DNA of 64,000 bases from Pyrrhoderma lamaoense. Taxonomy: Eukaryota > Basidiomycota > Agaricomycetes > Hymenochaetales > Hymenochaetaceae. Where the stretch lies: positions 2,356,001-2,420,000 of the forward strand of contig NBAZ01000001.1 of the NCBI GenBank assembly GCA_002794735.1. Reading direction: 5' to 3'. The notes beneath the pieces were generated by a model. The model worked only from the letters and a program-made list of their open reading frames with translations, ran no database searches and was not told the origin of the DNA. The position numbers and the translations under genes were made by a program. Position 1 is the first letter of the stretch. Each line of letters opens with the position of its first letter. Shown in pieces: positions 22,364 through 34,134 of this stretch.

Positions 22364-25277
22364 CTAAGACATGAATAGGGATTGAGTGATGCTACTTCCT
22401 AAGGAAGGACCTGTTGGTAATTCGATGGTGCTGCAGATAGTTTTATCACCATTCCAACCCTCTGGTATCTCTCCATCGCCCAATGCTACAGTGATTTGAG
22501 CTGCTGAAGCTGTCTGAGCCGGGTCCGAGACGGTGATGTTCCATGTATCCATGTCTATTATCATCAAAATTCCAGTGTCACTTGAGATAGAGATAGGTGC
22601 CTCCGAGTCACACAAGGATGGAATAGTGACACTCCCCCCGTTTGAGTCCCAGAAGACGATCATTGCAACTGCCGAGTCCGCATCAAGAACAGCAGAGACA
22701 TCCTTATCATTTTGAACATCAATGATCTCCCTTTCATTAGCTTGGCTGCGAAGTCTGCCTCATCTACTGCCAAGAATGTGGTGTATGATACGGTGCACTG
22801 ATATCTGTGTGTGAGATCCAAGCAGTGAAAAAGTCAACAGTAGGTGCTGGTTGGGTGGATATCCCAATGGCGGTCCAATCACCGGTCCGGTTACCCGAAT
22901 CGACGCTGAGCTCAATAGGTGCTTCTGCGGAAAATGTGTAACCAATATTCCCATGCCATAACATAGTAGCATTTGTAAAGTTTCCGCTAGTAATTGGGTT
23001 CCCATCAACAACGATATCAGAAACGTGCTTGCGCTGGTCGAGGACAGAGAATACGGGTGCATCCGTTGATGAGCTGATGTTGTTGATCATAACATGTTGA
23101 ACTCCACCGTCAAGAAGGAACCAGGCTTTCTGCCAACTTAAAGTTTTTGTGAGCGGATTAGTATAACGCATCGCGCCAAGTCCAATCTCTCCATCAGTTA
23201 CACCTCCAACGAAGGACTCGATTCCTCTAAAACTCGTGTTATCACACGAGAGCTCAGTTGCAGCGTAATCTACTGTTGTCCCTGGAATAAGGTTCCAGTC
23301 CCAAGCTCCTGGGATATCCTCATATTCCGAGCCCGTCAGATGATTGTAAACTGTTCCATCAGATAAGTGAAATCCGAATGGATTCTGAGAGTTGATACAT
23401 TCGGAGTTTCTAGTTCTGTTAGAGAACATCCTCACGGATACTACATAGCCTTCACCACGTTGCACCTAAAAAGAATTGTAAGTACCTGGACAACAGTGAT
23501 AAGAATGATACTTGCTATGAAATCGTTGTCATAAAAGACACGGGTCCCTAGAAGGGAGCCGCTGTTCGCTGATGAGTCTGTAGAGCTCAGAGTATTATAG
23601 ACATCCAGCAATGTTTCTGATCCCCAGAGTTCTCCTAGAATTTTGAACTGCGTTATGTTCATCTTAGTATTCGCTGAAGCTCTATCGTCGTATGGTTAGT
23701 TCACATCGTATCAATTGATCCCTTTATCTATTACTCACTGACTATCTGCTACTGGGAATGTTAGCATGCGACCTATGACACTCTATGAAGTAATACTTAG
23801 CAGAAGATTTGACGATAACTCAAAAAACATACGAAGTCCCAATGTAGCACGTTAGTTTCTATATTGCGATATATCATCCATGTGTTACCGTCCGCCAATG
23901 TAGTGAACGCATCCTGTTGTTCTGAGTTGGCTGCGAATTGTGTGCCCCTGCAGCTATTTCCAGGATTAGATCATCGTTTGTGCTAAACAACAAAAGACTG
24001 TTATAATCTATATTAGATTTAGGTGGCTTCACTTACTAATCTTTGCCGTAGTTCCCGTTATAGATAACTCCATCGTGTTGTCCAAAACTACCATCCGGCC
24101 TAGTACTCTCTCAATGAGATGTAACTTTGGAGTACAAAATCACACATATCTTACCTAATTCCATCAGCAGCGACGGCTTGTTGCAAGACGACCTCGTTAT
24201 GAACTCTTTCATATGCTTGTACTACGGCAGTAGCATTATATGAGATAGTCCCGAAGTCGGCTCCAATAGATGCGACATCAAGAGCATTTGCTCCAGTAAG
24301 AGAGGAAATACCGACAAGTTGTCTGTTGAAAGTATCAAAAGAGCGACCAAGTATATTTGTACAGTTGCTATATTGTGTAGTTGTGAGAGTTGAATTCAGA
24401 AGGATGCAGGTTTCTGATACAAGTTTTGGGACGCCAATGATCTGTTTATATTGATTTAGCGTGCTTCATTCATTGAAGTGATATAATATCAAATATGTAC
24501 TAACATTTGAAAACCAGTTAGTATTCCAGAATCCAGGGGTACCGCAAGCTATAAATAACAATTTCTCAGAGATCATTGAAATTTGAAGTGATAATGATCT
24601 TACGGCATGCATCAGTTCCTCCAGCGTCAAGGCAATGGATATTCGTCAGGTCATTAGAGAACCAATAGTCCATAGCCAGCGATATCGCCGAGCCCAACGT
24701 TGCATTATTGTTCCACTGATCTGCATTCTTAAAACCTCCGTGGAATGCTGCAGCTAATGTGACTATAAGGAAGCAATATGAATGTGTGTATATAGGCTTG
24801 TTGGCACTTAAATTCACCAAGACGAGACCAATGATCTTCTGCGGGCCAATTTGCACGCTGAGCACTATGATTGCTGAATATTAGCAAGAAAAATCTCATG
24901 CAATTTGGGGATAAGACGGACTTGCAACCGCTCGTATAGTCTATTTCGGACGCCGGCCAGCTTCCATCAGCTTGCAGAGTAGAGAGCCTATGTAGTCAAA
25001 AGGTGTTTGCTATATAAGTCTGATATATGATAGCCTCAGCATACCAGGTTCCAACGCTAGATGCCTTTGTTGCAGAAGAAACAATTTCGTTTACACGCCG
25101 GTTATAAATGGTAGTTATATCATCAGAAGTTGAAGTTGAGGAAGAAGTTGTTTGTTCAAGAGCAGATGAAGTAGCGGTAGCTGAGGACAAAACGGAAGTC
25201 GAGAGGCGAGCATAAGATCGGCCAAAAGCAAGCGAAAAAGCAAGAAAAAAAGTAGCCAAAGGAGGGAAAGGTATCAT
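22364..25277 (-). CDS. Polysaccharide lyase family 8-like secreted lyase, with a GC-AG intron and two one-base breaks
   Basis: A multi-exon minus-strand gene of roughly 770 residues with signal peptide MIPFPPLATFFLAFSLAFG and a Ser/Thr linker. The alpha/alpha toroid domain shows DGSWPASEIDYTSGC, WSRLVTLAAAFHGG and DGSFGQHDGVIYNGNYGKD. That last segment carries the catalytic His and Tyr region of PL8. Beta-sandwich domains follow (RMFSNRTRNSECIN, GAWDWNLIPGTT). PL8 enzymes cleave uronic-acid polysaccharides such as hyaluronate, chondroitin or xanthan; the fungal substrate is unclear. The intron 23515-23466 starts GCAAGT, a GC-AG intron needed to join YDNDFI to VQRGEGY. Frame is lost at about 22791 and 22729-22731; one base at each restores the C-terminal domain. 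Confidence 0.85.
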
Positions 25278-26096
25278 TTTGAACAAATGATATAGGGTAT
25301 ATCAGAGCAGAGTAGAGAGGAGGGACTTTAAGATGCTAGCATTGTTCAACTAGAGTTTATATATAGTAAATTTACATCTTAACCTCCCTACATTTATTCT
25401 CCCGCCCCAGCCCAGCATAATTTGGAATTGATCCTCCTTTTAGTTAAACGACCGTAATTTTAGAACGAGACTGCAGTCACCGTTTACTTAATAGGTATAC
25501 TGATCACCGACGGGACGATGGAAGTAACCGAAGTGAACCGATCTAGGGAAGCATATCGAGATTTAAATCAAAATATCTCAATAACTGCACACAACATATA
25601 ATCCTTTTGCTTCGTCAACAAGGCTCAACCAAGCTCAAGACATCGTAATTGCAGCAACCGAAAACTCTTAACTCACTCAGATCTAAGGAAAAAGTTGGTT
25701 TTTGGTATGCAAGGGAAAGCTCCAAATGTAGCTTAGGGGCTTCCAATACTGTTGATCTCCACAGTTTCGTTGGTCAATCAGGAGAGCCGTGAACCGAGGC
25801 TACAACTCTTCAATTTCACATTTTTGCACTGACACGTAACCACTTTCGATATGCTCCCTATCGGATACCCAAAGCGACTCTATGAAGGAACAACCTTCCT
25901 AGCAGGAAGATATCAGGAAAATTACTTGAGAGAAGAAGGCGTGTGCTAATTGGGGGTATGATACATGAGGTATTAACATTATTGCGCTACATCTAATGGT
26001 CCGTACACATGATAGAGGATACTATAAGGGTAAAATTCAGTGTCCGAGCGTGGATGTCATTTTTATATTGAAGGTATTATATTGAAGGTAATTAAT
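25278..26096. other. Intergenic region upstream of the PL8 gene, no gene seen
   Basis: A TATA-like CTATATATAAAC (minus strand) lies at about 25357-25368 and can serve the PL8 gene. The rest is AT-rich with no coding pattern on either strand. Confidence 0.5.
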
Positions 26097-27036
26097 TCAT
26101 TTTCCTGCCGTGACGTGTAGCTTGGCAAGCGAACAAACAACGGGAACTGCTAGGAATGCGTAGGCCACCCAAACCACTGATGTCGTAATACACATAAAGT
26201 CAATGCTGAGTAAAGGTACAGAAAAGTGAGAAAACCTACTTGTGAACCCATTTCCCATTTCCGCTATAACCGAGGGCGCAGAATCGCCAAGCGCATCTAT
26301 TCCCAAGTTGAAATCATCTGCTGCTTTCCCAAACCACATGCGAAGAATCAGAAACGAGGAAAGACCTAATATGCAGTGTCAGTACCAATCAAACCTCTAC
26401 CCGGGGATCAAAGTGGACATACCAATCAGAAAGCCGAAAAGACCAAGCCAGGCAACAGCTCGGTTTATGAAGGGCTTGTCGAGAGTTGCACTCATCTTCT
26501 CTCCAAATTTGGACCGGAACGATATTATGGTGAAAAGGATTACAAAAACACTAGAAAGGAACATAGACACCGCGATAAATGCGGGACTCGTAGCTGCCGG
26601 GGCTGTCAGAAGTGCTGGTACATTCGAGGGAGATCCGTCAAGTCTGTTATACAATGATATGTCAAATTGGGACTCAAGAACGAGTTCAAGAAAACTGACT
26701 ATATGTAGGCGACAGACTCGGAGAAGTGCAAGTGAATGATGCATCGTTGCTAGGTCGTGAACAAGAACCTATGTTTGATTAATTATACATAACTTAGATT
26801 ACCAGCGTAGATAAAATCTAATTACCTAGAGCTCCGATATGTAAGGTCGGACCATCAATATTTCCGCTATTGTTATTTGAAGTCAGCTCTGTTGATGGGA
26901 CTACGGCCAGGAGTGAAACTCGATCTGCTAGAAGAAAAACAGGTGCAAGGTAGGCAAAAAATGCTAAAAGCAAAGCTGTAAAAGAAAGAAGAGTGGAGAG
27001 GTAGAGTGTGACTGCTTTCGATAGTCCAGCAATCAT
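26097..27036 (-). CDS. Four-TM membrane protein, SUR7/PalI-like
   Basis: Exons from 27036 to 26097 encode roughly 250 residues. TM1 is near the N-terminus (VTLYLSTLLSFTALLLAFFAYL). A Ser/Asn-rich outside loop follows. TM2 is TSPAFIAVSMFLSSVFVILF, TM3 is VAWLGLFGFLIGLSSFLIL and TM4 is VVWVAYAFLAVPVVCSLAKL. That topology, with a large first loop and a short tail, is that of the fungal SUR7/PalI family of plasma-membrane proteins (eisosome or pH-sensing). The match is by shape and not by a signature motif. Between the loop (about 26690) and the NRLDGSPSNVPALL segment the frame changes without good splice sites, so another indel is likely. The stop at 26097 is preceded by KLHVTAGK. Confidence 0.6.
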
Positions 27037-27938
27037 ATTTTTTCCTTTTCAAAAGGGGACTAATATTATGGTATCCGAAGTATGTATATCTATTTAAAGA
27101 ATGTAGAAAGCACTAGGCTTGAAAAAAAAAGGGAAATGGGAGAACTAGAAGTGCCCACCATAGTATAGACGGTCTGGCTTTATATATGAGTAAAGAAATG
27201 CAGTAGCTATTGTTCCTGTTGGGAGGCCAATTCTCAGATGTCACATTTTAGGCGTTTAGAAAGACGCGGCTCATAGGAAAACAAAAGGTGCTTTTACTAA
27301 AGATGGAAACAACGTTGTGAGGTCGTCTCTGAGTCCTAAAAGACTTACAGAATCGCACAAGGACAATTATCTCTAAATCATGCGATCGGTCCAGAGCAGT
27401 TAACATTGGCCGGTAGCCAGGACCCTAAAATCTGCTGTGTTCAAGGATCGTAAGGGTCTAGATCTCTATTTCTACCTCTTTGTTCGAAAAACAATGTTTA
27501 GACAAATTCAAATTACTTCCATATTTTTGCTAATTTCGCCACGGAAAATATGGACTATTGGACTTAAAAGACAACAAATGGATAAGTCTCTACACTTTCA
27601 TTCTGAAAAATATCAACCGCTTTCATAGAGCTCCTTTAGACCGTGGTAGCGGTATTGGCAGTGCAATCTCAAGGTCGAATGTATATGGTCACAAAGGTTG
27701 GATGTATTGAAAATATTTTAAGGAAGTACAAGGGGAGGGTATTATAGTGTTGTGTGAGAGTATGAAAACATTATCAATATGTAGCTCTCTGCATTCTTAA
27801 TCAAGTTGTTGCACAGATTATTCATATGCATATATGAGGAAATTTGAACGTCGATCAAAATGTAACTTTTCTTGACTAAAGACTAAAAATACTTGCTCAA
27901 GAACAATCTACATCGACATTCTCAGTTTCATATTTACT
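27037..27938. other. Intergenic region, no gene seen
   Basis: About 900 bp of AT-rich sequence between divergent genes. Its one longer open frame (27437-27628) has no homology I recognise and no coding bias. Confidence 0.5.
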
Positions 27939-30333
27939 ATGTCTGCTTCTAGCGATTCTGAAAGAGATGAAATTGAGCTACCGAAGGAGCTAGTCAGCCT
28001 GTCCTCCTCAATAGAAGCAAAACCGGAATCATTTGCCGCAGGGGACAAAGAAATCCAGGATGCGGCACTAGCTGCAGCAAAATACATCTTCGATATGAGT
28101 ATGTTAGCTGGTTAGGTTATTTATGCGGTTGATTAATACAAATTTGCCTCTTAAGCCTTGAAATCAGAGTCACGTTCTCGTGTACATCTCGCCGAATTAC
28201 TGCAATCAATCGAACCTGCAACCGCTCCTCAAACTCGTTCTCAAATTGACAATAAAAAAGCACCTAAACTCAGTCATGCTATACTTACACAGACACCGCT
28301 TACTGAGCTTTTTATCTCCGGTATGGAAGAGGATCAGATTTGGTCCCAGCTAGACTTGAAGGCAGGAAACGTCTGTGAGACACTCCAACAAGCCTTTGAT
28401 GCAGGAGAAGTGGACGCTCGAGGAGGGATGGATTTATTGGAAAAGGGCGAAGAAAACTCTGAGGACTTGGAAGATGAAGATGAAATGAATATGGAGGATG
28501 ATGAAAGGGATTGGGAAATGGATGACAGCGAAAATGATGACGGTGACGATGATGATGATTCGGAGGAAAATAGTAGTGACGGCGACATGGAAGAACTTGG
28601 GGAAGATATTGCTGAGCTCCGAGATCCTTCCTCCGACGAAGCGTCAAGCGAAGATGACTTGAACCTTGACCTTAACTCACGGTCTCCTAAGAAATCATCA
28701 AGTCGGAAGAGACATCCTGAATTAGATGATAACTTCTTCAGTCTTGCCGATTTTAATGCTGAAATCGAAGAGGCCGAATCAAAGAATGTATCTCGAGGTT
28801 CCTTGAGCAAGAATTCCGACTCTGACTCAGAGGAAGAAGAAGACCTAGATCTATTTGCTCCAGTGTTAGACGATGAAGATGCGGAAGGCGCGATGCAGGG
28901 GGAAAGTGGAGGTAAGTTTGCAATTGGACTCGTAAAAAAATCAATAACTTTAATATTTTATTATCAAAAACTATCATTAGAGACATTCTATCAAGATTTC
29001 TTCGACCCCCCGCTGCAACAATCTTCTGGAAAGCGTAAAGCTCGTAGCTCGCCCGTTAAGCCCAAAAAATCGACAGTGCGTTTTAATGATGAAGTACGCG
29101 TGAAAAGAATAAAAAGGAAAGGAAAGGGACTACCTCTCAATAGTGATCTCCAGCTGGAAGAAGATGAGGATGAGGATGAGGAAGAAAAAATGCCATCTGA
29201 CGAGGAATCAGAGATTGAAGATGAAGATGGGGAGAATTTTGATTACAGCGAGTCGGAACAAGTTGAACAGGGCCGCGAAGCCATACAACGAGTCAAGGAC
29301 GATTTGTTTGCGGATGATGAAGAGGAAGAAAACAAAAACGGTACGTTCTGTTTTGCTGCTTAGGATGATGAGATTTTATCACTTACAATATACGTAGACT
29401 TATCAACCCATGAAACTAGAATGGCAAAGCTTCGCGAGCAGATCGCTGAACTTGAAGAAGAAAACATTCGTGAGAAGGATTGGGTATTAAGAGGAGAAGT
29501 ATCATCGAAATCCCGGCCAAGAGATGCACTTTTGGAGGAAGACCTCGAATTCGAGAATGTTACCAAAGTCGTACCTGTTATAACAGACGAGGTTGTTCAA
29601 GACCTTGAGGCTCGCATCAAAGCTCGGATTCTTGAAAACCGCTTTGATGATGTAGATCGTAAGCGTGAAGTGGACGAAAAGCCTTTCCTGCCTTCTCGTT
29701 TCTTTGAGTTGCAGGATAAAAAATCCAAGGAGTCTCTGGCGCAGGTTTACGAGAAGGAGTACATGGACGCACAATCAGGGACTAAGGTTGATGATCGAGA
29801 TGGAAAGTTACAAAAGGAACACGAGGAGCTTGAGCAGCTCTGGGAAGGCATATGTTATAAATTAGATGCACTGTGCAATGCACACTTCACCCCCAAACAG
29901 GTACTTGTTATTTGATACTAAAACAACTGTCTCATAACTGACAACGTGTAAATAATAGCCTAAAGCAACTATATCCTCTATATCAAATGTTTCCGCATTA
30001 TCACTCGAGTCCGCTTTACCAACAGCCAAAGCTGGTTCGACTATTCTGGCACCGGAGGAAGTATACACACCTGGTACATCTGATCTTCGCACAAAAGATG
30101 AGATGACACCGGCAGAAAAGCAAGCGTTGCGGTTGAAAGAAAGGAAGCGAAAGAAGAAGCAACGAGAGGCACTGGAAAAAGGTGTAGACAAGTTTGCACA
30201 GATGAAGGGCTTAAAGAGCGTCAAAAAGCAAAAAGAAATAGCACTGAAGAGTGTAGTGAAAAATGGAAAGGGCGTAACGGTTATTGGGAAGAAGAGCCAG
30301 GAGAAGGGCAAAAAAGTGTCTGGTTCAAAATGA
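27939..30333 (+). CDS. MPP10: U3 snoRNP protein MPP10
   Basis: Exons 27939-28098, 28156-28911, 28981-29340, 29398-29900 and 29959-30333 join to 717 residues with no frame problem. Mpp10 is a scaffold of the small-subunit processome, binding Imp3 and Imp4 with U3 snoRNA for 18S pre-rRNA cleavage. Long Asp/Glu-rich stretches (about residues 155-220 and 325-375) are typical. Conserved blocks are YQDFFDPP, KPFLPSRFFELQDKKS with SLAQVYEKEYM, and DALCNAHFTPKQ. The basic tail ends in KGKKVSGSK. It acts in the nucleolus. The start ATG 27939 gives the usual short N-terminal helix before the first intron. Confidence 0.94.
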
Positions 30334-30594
30334 TATTTTTGCTTCTTGTGTTACTGAGTTATGGATAATATAATAATATTGCATTTAGTACTCAGTTGGT
30401 TAATCAAATACTTGAACTTAATTGCATCCATTACAATTGTAGTAAAAATATCAATATTAATATTGCATATTCCATACTAGTACATAAGCAGTTACCGCGT
30501 TGCACCGCAAATAGCGCCGCTGGCAGTTTGCTCCTTCTCTCTCATTGTCCACACTGTCGTCGTTAACGTAGACGAGTCGTTTATATTCCATACC

Positions 30595-31932
30595 ATGTCT
30601 TGGTTCAGGCGTAACAAGGATCAGCCCGCAATTCCTCCTGTGGAACCTCCTTCAAAGAATAAAGCGCCATCTCCCACATCGTCTAGTGTACCACCTTCAT
30701 ACCGCTCAACAGCCTCCTCCTATATTCCAAGTAGAGATGGTGATCTCTCAGACCCGAAAGCGTATGGGAGATCTCTTTCTGACTTCACACAACCCTCGAG
30801 TGACTATGGGAGCTATGATAATTCTAGCTATGCCAGCTCAACATATGGCAGTGAATCTTTCCAGAATGACAGTGGCTATAGCTCCCCGTCACGGCTGCGT
30901 AGTGGTGGGGGAGTAGGTGCGAGGGGTGTCGTCTCTGACCCCTATGCTCGCGGTGAACGTGACCTCGATGCTGATCGCAATGCTCTGTTCTCTGGCTCTA
31001 CTCCAACCGAGGGAAGGGGAAACAGATTTAATGATGGATCAGCACCTCCTCCAGCACCTCCCCCAGGACAAGAAACTGAAGAGGACGTGGAGGCGATAAA
31101 GACCTCGACAAGATTCCTTAAGAACGAAACAGTCTCATCTACAAGAAATGCGCTCAGAATTGCTCGTGAGACTGAAGAAATTGGGCGTGCTACTCTTCTC
31201 CGCCTTGGAGAACAATCGGGTAAATTACTCCCCGCATGACTAATTTCTACTCATATTCATATTGATCACGTTATTGCCAACCACCTACTTTAGAGAAGTT
31301 TGCTGATACTGAGCGTCACCTTGATGTCTCAAAGGGACATGCGTTACGCGCAGAAGATAATGCAGATGAAATCAAAAAGCTGAACCGCTCAATCTTCATC
31401 CCCGCAATTACTTTCAACAAAGATGCAAAGCGAATGGCTCAGGAACGTAAGCGTGAACAACGTCACCAGGAAGAGATGTATGATCGTGAGGTGTCTATGC
31501 AAGAACTCCGTGACTCACAAAACCGTGTCGGACGTGCTGCGACTTACGGTTTGAGTTCTGAAAATAGTGAAGAGGGAATCCTTGGTGGTCGCCGTCAGCT
31601 GACATCAATGCAGCAAGCTGAGCGTAAAGAACAACGAAAGCGTTACCAATTTGAAGCTACTGAATCTGACGATGAACTTGAGGATGAGATCGACAACAAT
31701 TTGGATGACATTCGTGATGCCACGAAACGTTTGAAGGCACTAGGACTTGGTATGGGTGCAGAACTTAAAGCTCAGCAGGGGCAACTCCAGAGAATTGGTG
31801 AAAAGACTGATAAGCTCACCTGGAAGGTCGAAACCAATACACACAAGGTAAGACTAAAGAGAATAAAGCACAAAACTTTTATCCTCCATCAACATACTAA
31901 ATCATCTTCTATAGCTTAACAGAATCAAGTGA
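30595..31932 (+). CDS. SEC9: Sec9/SNAP-25-type t-SNARE
   Basis: Exons 30595-31219, 31294-31847 and 31915-31932 give 398 residues in frame. A disordered Ser/Pro/Tyr-rich N-terminus opens MSWFRRNKDQP. The first SNARE helix lies around residues 165-245 (TSTRFLKNETVSSTRNALRI). A second helix at the C-terminus contains DEIDNNLDDIRDATKRLKALGLGMG and QRIGEKTDKL, as in Qb/Qc SNAREs. There is no membrane anchor and no palmitoylation cysteine cluster, which is normal for fungal Sec9. It pairs with Sso and Snc proteins for exocytosis. The last exon adds only five codons (LNRIK). Confidence 0.93.
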
Positions 31933-32232
31933 ACTGATTCCCATTGTTGTGGACTCGGACTAGAACTGGACTTCTTTTATGATAAAAGATTTGATTTCTT
32001 TCTTTTTTGTACTTGTATATACACTGTGATGGATTTTTTTTAGTAATACAGATTATACCTAATTTAAAAACACTTTTCGGAGTCTAAATATAAATGAACG
32101 CGTAAAAACGCGAATCAATGGACGCGTTCTGCGCCATATAGCGGTTAATTCTTGAACTTGAATTTCGCCTTAGAGTTAATTCCTCAAAACTTGCTCAGCC
32201 CTGTCTCTTTGTCTACCTACTTCTAGCTCAAG

Positions 32233-33755
32233 ATGGCGAAGCTAACAGAGTATGAACTCGAACGTGAAAGAAACATTGCCCGGAATAGGGAGCTGTTGAA
32301 ACAACTAGATATCGACCATCTTGCTTCTTTCGTGAAAGCCACACCGGTAGTGCCAAAGCGGAAGCAGAAGGAAACGAAAAAACGCAAGGAACGAGACGAT
32401 ACTGAAGAAGTGTCAAATAAGGATGTGGCCAATCAGAACGAGGACGAGGAACCGAGGAAAGTTGCCCGGAGTGATGTGAATGAAGTGGGTGAAGCCACGT
32501 TAAGACGTAGCTCTCGACACGCAGGGAAAAAGGTAGACTATGCAGAGGTCGAGAGAAATGGGGTATCCCGACCCTCCTGCAGATTCTAACTAAAGCTAAG
32601 ATTGAAATGGGAAGTGAGCCTCGAGACAAACCCAAAAGAACCCATGATCCGTGAGTCCTCTGGTATTTTACTTTTAACGAATTAACTCTTTTTGTTAGAA
32701 AGCAATACGGAGCAATACCAGGGGTTGAAGTCGGATCGTGGTGGGAAACTCGGTAAGCTATGACATATCCAGCTTTTCTTAGAACTTCCTATTCATTCTT
32801 ATGGTGTATCCATTCTTAGCCAAGCTTGTAGTATGGATGCCATCCATGCGTAGGTATAATCCCTATTCCTTCGAGAACCTAGCTAACACACTGTGCTTGA
32901 TAGACCATGGGTCGCAGGTATCGCTGTTGGACCAAAGGGGGCGTATTCTATTGCTTTATCCGGAGGTTATGCGGATGATGTTGATTTAGGAACCGCTTTG
33001 TAAGTTCTATTTCTACTTCCTACTTGTGATTTTCAATCTGATAATACTACATTAGTACATACACAGGATCAGGAGGACGAGATCTCAAAGGGACAAAGGA
33101 GAACCCGAAAAATGTGAGAGGATTTACTTCTTGGATTATGATACATATTACTCATTTGATACTTTTGTAATTAGCTGCGTACGGCGCCGCAGAGTTCAGA
33201 TCAAACTTTTGAAAACAATTGCAACAAGGCTTTGAAGCTATCATCTGAAACGGGAATGCCAGTGCGAGTCATACGGGGCTACAAGCTAAGATCTGCATTC
33301 GCTCCTGTCGAAGGGTGAGTTTTTCTTTTAGGTATGCTGTTCTCATCATTGATCCCCACCTTTCTGTATAGCTACCGTTATGATGGTCTTTACAAGGTCA
33401 ATAAAGTAAGTACTTACATATCCTTCTCTTTAGAAAGCGGGACTCAAAAAAATCATCTAGGCCTGGCAAGAGAAAGGTCTAAATATTAAATACAAAGTTT
33501 GCAAGTTTGCGTTTACTGTGAGCAAAATCAAGAGTTTGATATATCCGAATACTAAAGTTCATAATCTTGAAGCGTCTACCTAATCAGCCTCCGTTACCAA
33601 TTAGAGATCTAGAAGCTGAGGCACGGATAGCTGAAATGAACGAGAATGAAGAGAATGAGGCTGACGATAGTACCCGAGTTGCCTCCGAGGGTAGTGAGAC
33701 CCCCAAAATGTGTGTAGATGATGACGATGCTGAATGTGAAAACGAAGATGCATGA
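32233..33755 (+). CDS. SRA/YDG-domain nuclear protein, one-base break
   Basis: Nine exons (32233-32650, 32699-32752, 32820-32849, 32904-32999, 33056-33113, 33175-33314, 33372-33405, 33461-33517, 33573-33755) make 356 residues after one repair. The N-terminal third is basic and Glu-rich. The SRA/YDG domain (about residues 135-295) shows YGAIPGVEVGSWWETR, HAPWVAGI, GGYADDVD, YTGSGGRDLKG, VRVIRGYK and YRYDGLYKV. SRA domains bind methylated CpG by base flipping (UHRF1, SUVH proteins). No RING or SET domain is present, so this is a reader-only form. Within exon 1 one A is missing at 32556-32558; adding it gives ERKWGIPTLLQ and exactly 357 codons. Confidence 0.87.
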
Positions 33756-34134
33756 TAGATAATGTCTTAATGTCTCTGATTCAAGCTGGATCTGAATCTG
33801 TATATCTTTTAAGACCATATTTTTGTAATTACAATAGTTGGAACATGCTGATATTTCACACTTACTCATTATATAAGCGATTCATGGGGAACACTTCTCG
33901 AAATAGAAATCATAAACTAGTTGTTCCTGAGTTTGTCGGACTTTCTCTCAACGACGGCCTCTATAACAACCGTCAGCGTCTGTGTTTGCTCGACATCTTT
34001 TTTTTACGGCGTTTTGGCCATCACACTCTTTTGTTATATACTCACCGAAATAAAAAGATTAGCGTCTTCAACCTCAGTAGACACTTAAGCTTCCACTCTT
34101 TCTACAAATCTACCCGACTCAGCTTTATTCCAAA
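33756..34134. other. Intergenic region, no gene seen
   Basis: AT-rich, with C/T-rich sequence just upstream of the next start codon, typical of a basidiomycete core promoter. Confidence 0.5.

Noticed and set aside
6380..25590. AT-rich strings like AAATATCTCAAT shared near 6410 and 25570
   Set aside because: Short and low in complexity; expected by chance in AT-rich spacers.
28312..28810. Long minus-strand open frames inside MPP10
   Set aside because: They are mirror images of Asp/Glu/Ser-rich codons (poly-Ser on the other strand), not genes.
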